Part shown: positions 61,926 through 64,000 of the stretch, one piece after another
Layout of the letters: the number at the start of each line of letters is the position of its first letter
Position numbering within the stretch: the stretch's first letter is position 1
Source of the DNA: Lutjanus erythropterus
Lineage: Eukaryota > Chordata > Actinopteri > Lutjaniformes > Lutjanidae
Length of the DNA stretch: 64,000 nt
Assembly (NCBI GenBank): GCA_020091685.1
Contig: CM034592.1
Location: 39,028,705-39,092,704, forward strand
Reading direction: 5' to 3'
Made by a program: the position numbers and the translations under genes
The notes under the pieces: model-generated
Database searches by the model: none
What the model was told of the DNA's origin: nothing
What the model saw: the letters and a program-made list of their open reading frames with translations, nothing else

Positions 61926-63109
61926 AAACAACAGTCTTTGAGGTGCACATTTCAATTTTTCCATGATTAAGATATACTTCAAGGTAAACGAGTTACCAGA
62001 GTCCATAAAAAGGCATCAAAAAAGTGTCTGTCAATCAAAAGAAATAAATAAATAAATGCGGGAGAGGATCCCCGCCACACACCCCCACCCTCACTACAGA
62101 GATCCAGGCTAAGTCCCAGTTGTCCTTAAATCCTAAAAACATCCCTGGTTGTTGAGGTTCACAAATTGTGATCCTGGTATAAGCTCCTCTGTTTTGGTGT
62201 CAAAACTGCTACAGCTGCAGTTGATTGTGAAATCTTGTATTGTGTAACGACAGCTGAGCAACGAACACAGCATGTTCACAGGAAACCTTGTTTTTGAATC
62301 ATTGAAGTGCTTCATTTATGCATCACATCCGTGCTGCAGGGAGGCGGACAGGGTGGAGGGTTGACATAAAGGACAGGACTTTGACCCCAGAGACCAGAGT
62401 TGGAAAGTGTGCGAACATTTGTGCACCTAATTAGAGTTTTCAGGTATATGTCGGTGTATCCATCAACGCATGTCACACACAACAGACATAACAGGATGAA
62501 AACTATGTTAAAGATGTAACGAGACGACACAGACAGAGAGGGAGACTTGACCACGGAGGAAAGGTGAGGTTGAGTTAGATTTGTGCAGAAACAGCTGGCA
62601 GAAATACAGAACATTTCAGAGCCTGTACTTTTTCATTTCTACTTGAGTAAAGAGTTTTATCAGAGTTTTCTTTTACACGCGTATCTGTACTTCTACCTCA
62701 GTAAGGAACTGTGTGTACTTTTGCCACCTCTGCCAGAGACTACGGATCGTGGTTTCAGGTAAATGTTTCCTGATTCAAGTCACTGTGGACTTGAATCACT
62801 ATAATCTTTCCCTAATCTTATCCATGTGCTGTGAGTGTCTAAACATAATCCTGTACGAGCAGCATTCCAAGGACATTGGATATGAGAACTAGGTTGTCAA
62901 TAACCATTTTGCAGATGCGTTTAGTGTCAACATTTTTGCAAATTGCCATATACTTTAATTAACAACATGTTCTCATTATGTTAAATTTAAATGTAATCCA
63001 AGCAGCATCTAATTTCCTTCAAAGTGTGTTTGCTGTTGCAAATTAGTTGTATATAAACATGATTTCTAGAGGAAAGGTGGTTTTGGCTGAAGTATAACAT
63101 ATGTTCTGA

Positions 63110-63530
63110 AAGAGAGCCACCTTCACCAATCTGCACTACAGGGGAACTTTACACATCAAAGTCTATTTACAGGTCTTGAGGAGTACTACTGCATGGGTGA
63201 AAAAAGTTGTATAAAGCCCTTTGTGGCTCCAGAGGGAGCTCTGCAAAGTTGCCTGAAGTGAGCTTCATCTCTGCTTGAGGCTAGCAGCTCAAAGTTTAGC
63301 CGCTACCAGCGCTACACGTCTGAATCTCAGAACGAACTGTCAGCCGTTGAGATGCATTGTGGGCACTATAGACACCAGAGGTCTGACATGGAAAAAAGAG
63401 AGTGCGGAATAAAATACAATATCCCTGATTCTTGTGAGTCTTCTTAGCTGATCTTATCTTTTTGTTTTAACAATCATGAATCCAACAATGTTACAGAAGT
63501 GCAATGATGAATTGGTGAAGTACCCTTTTA
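63110..63530 (+). mobile_element. unclassified teleost interspersed repeat
   Basis: The stretch shows CACTACAGGGGAACTTTACA, GAGGAGTACTACTGCATGGG, TTGTATAAAGCCCTTTGTGG and CTCCAGAGGGAGCTCTGCAA, then CTGTCAGCCGTTGAGATGCA and GATTCTTGTGAGTCTTCTTA. It ends near AAGTACCCTTTTAACG. I recognise the phrase order from many fish loci. Family is unknown and there is no coding capacity. Confidence 0.65.
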
Positions 63531-64000
63531 ACGTAACTGTCATAGCTAAACACTGAAGTACATCCTTGAAATGCAGTTGTTACAGCACTTGAACTGGATC
63601 AATGTTCAGTCTAAGCTGTTTCTTTGAATAATTTATTTATGCTGCAATAACTGTTTACAGGCCATTCATGTGGTAAATTCTTGTTAAGAGAAAATATAAA
63701 TAAAGCACAGTGCAACACCTGTAAACAAACAGAAATGTGCTGGCTGTATAAGTGGCTTGAATACATATTTATGTCTCTATACACCCCCCCCCCAAAAAAA
63801 AATATCAGATGGGAATTCAACAGGTAGAGCTCCAGATGCAGAAGACAGCCATACTTGTAACTGTTGCATGCAATAAGTTCTCTTTCGATGCAACCACAAA
63901 CAGTTATGGCCTCAGATGAAAACTTAAAAACAGATGGCCATGTGTTCCCATACTACTGGTGACAGGTATGAGTATATGCCAGGAGAGAAAAGATTAAACT

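Larger units (their letters stand above)
1..64000 (-). other. arhgef17: arhgef17 locus, partial: C-terminal PH end to mid-propeller exons with introns
   Basis: Six exons on the minus strand splice into one continuous frame of 275 codons that matches the vertebrate ARHGEF17 C-terminal region. ARHGEF17 (TEM4, p164-RhoGEF) is a guanine-nucleotide exchange factor for RhoA-type GTPases. It has a long N-terminal region, DH and PH-like domains, and a C-terminal WD40-like beta-propeller, and is reported to act on actin and at cell-cell junctions. Exon order, phases and residue identity all agree; every intron is GT-AG. Intron sizes from 5' to 3' are 21,040, 28,175, 5,278, 1,295 and 3,565 bp, with incomplete introns at both window edges. 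The large 5' exon, the DH domain and the last part of the propeller are outside the window. No promoter or polyadenylation site of this gene is present. Whether this is the sole fish copy or one of two paralogues cannot be told here. Confidence 0.93.
60793..64000 (-). other. arhgef17 intron, partial
   Basis: This intron lies upstream of the PH-end exon and continues beyond the window. It contains a retroelement-like tail at 61850-61925 and an interspersed repeat at 63110-63530. No further exon with PH or DH similarity is seen. Confidence 0.75.

Overview
The window is vertebrate, most likely a percomorph-type teleost. The only protein-coding gene I can support is broken into short exons with GT-AG introns. 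The rest carries (CA)n microsatellites, a tRNA-derived SINE, an L2-clade LINE remnant and several small inverted-repeat elements of the kinds common in acanthomorph fish genomes. There are no bacterial operons, no CRISPR array and no long open reading frames; the longest uninterrupted frame is about 180 codons and looks like chance.

The gene is arhgef17 (TEM4/p164-RhoGEF), on the minus strand. Six consecutive internal exons are visible, in transcript order 60792-60692, 39651-39530, 11354-11268, 5989-5775, 4479-4322 and 756-614. They total 826 nt (275 complete codons plus one leading base) and join in one reading frame with matching splice phases. They encode the end of the PH-like domain, a linker, and the first part of the C-terminal WD40-like beta-propeller. 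The large 5' exon, the DH domain and most of the PH domain must lie to the right of the window, and the C-terminal propeller exons to the left. Assignment rests on residue-level similarity to the vertebrate ARHGEF17 C-terminus as I remember it; no search was run.

Layout: 1-613 intron; 614-5989 three propeller exons with small introns; 5990-11267 a 5.3 kb intron with a segmental duplication and a family of about 90-bp repeats; 11268-11354 a linker exon; 11355-39529 a 28 kb intron with nested transposon and tandem-duplication structures, a SINE and a fold-back element; 39530-39651 a 122-bp exon stranded between two giant introns; 39652-60691 a 21 kb intron with an L2 LINE remnant, a 1.06 kb teleost repeat, a very regular 31-bp tandem array and a hairpin-rich AGAACC/GGTTCT array; 60692-60792 the PH-end exon; 60793-64000 intron.

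I found no second gene, and nothing that clearly amounts to an undescribed system. The most interesting items are structural: the two unusual tandem arrays, the nested insertions, and CA repeats sitting directly behind two splice donors. Names of repeat families come from pattern memory of teleost repeats, and I mark where I cannot classify them.
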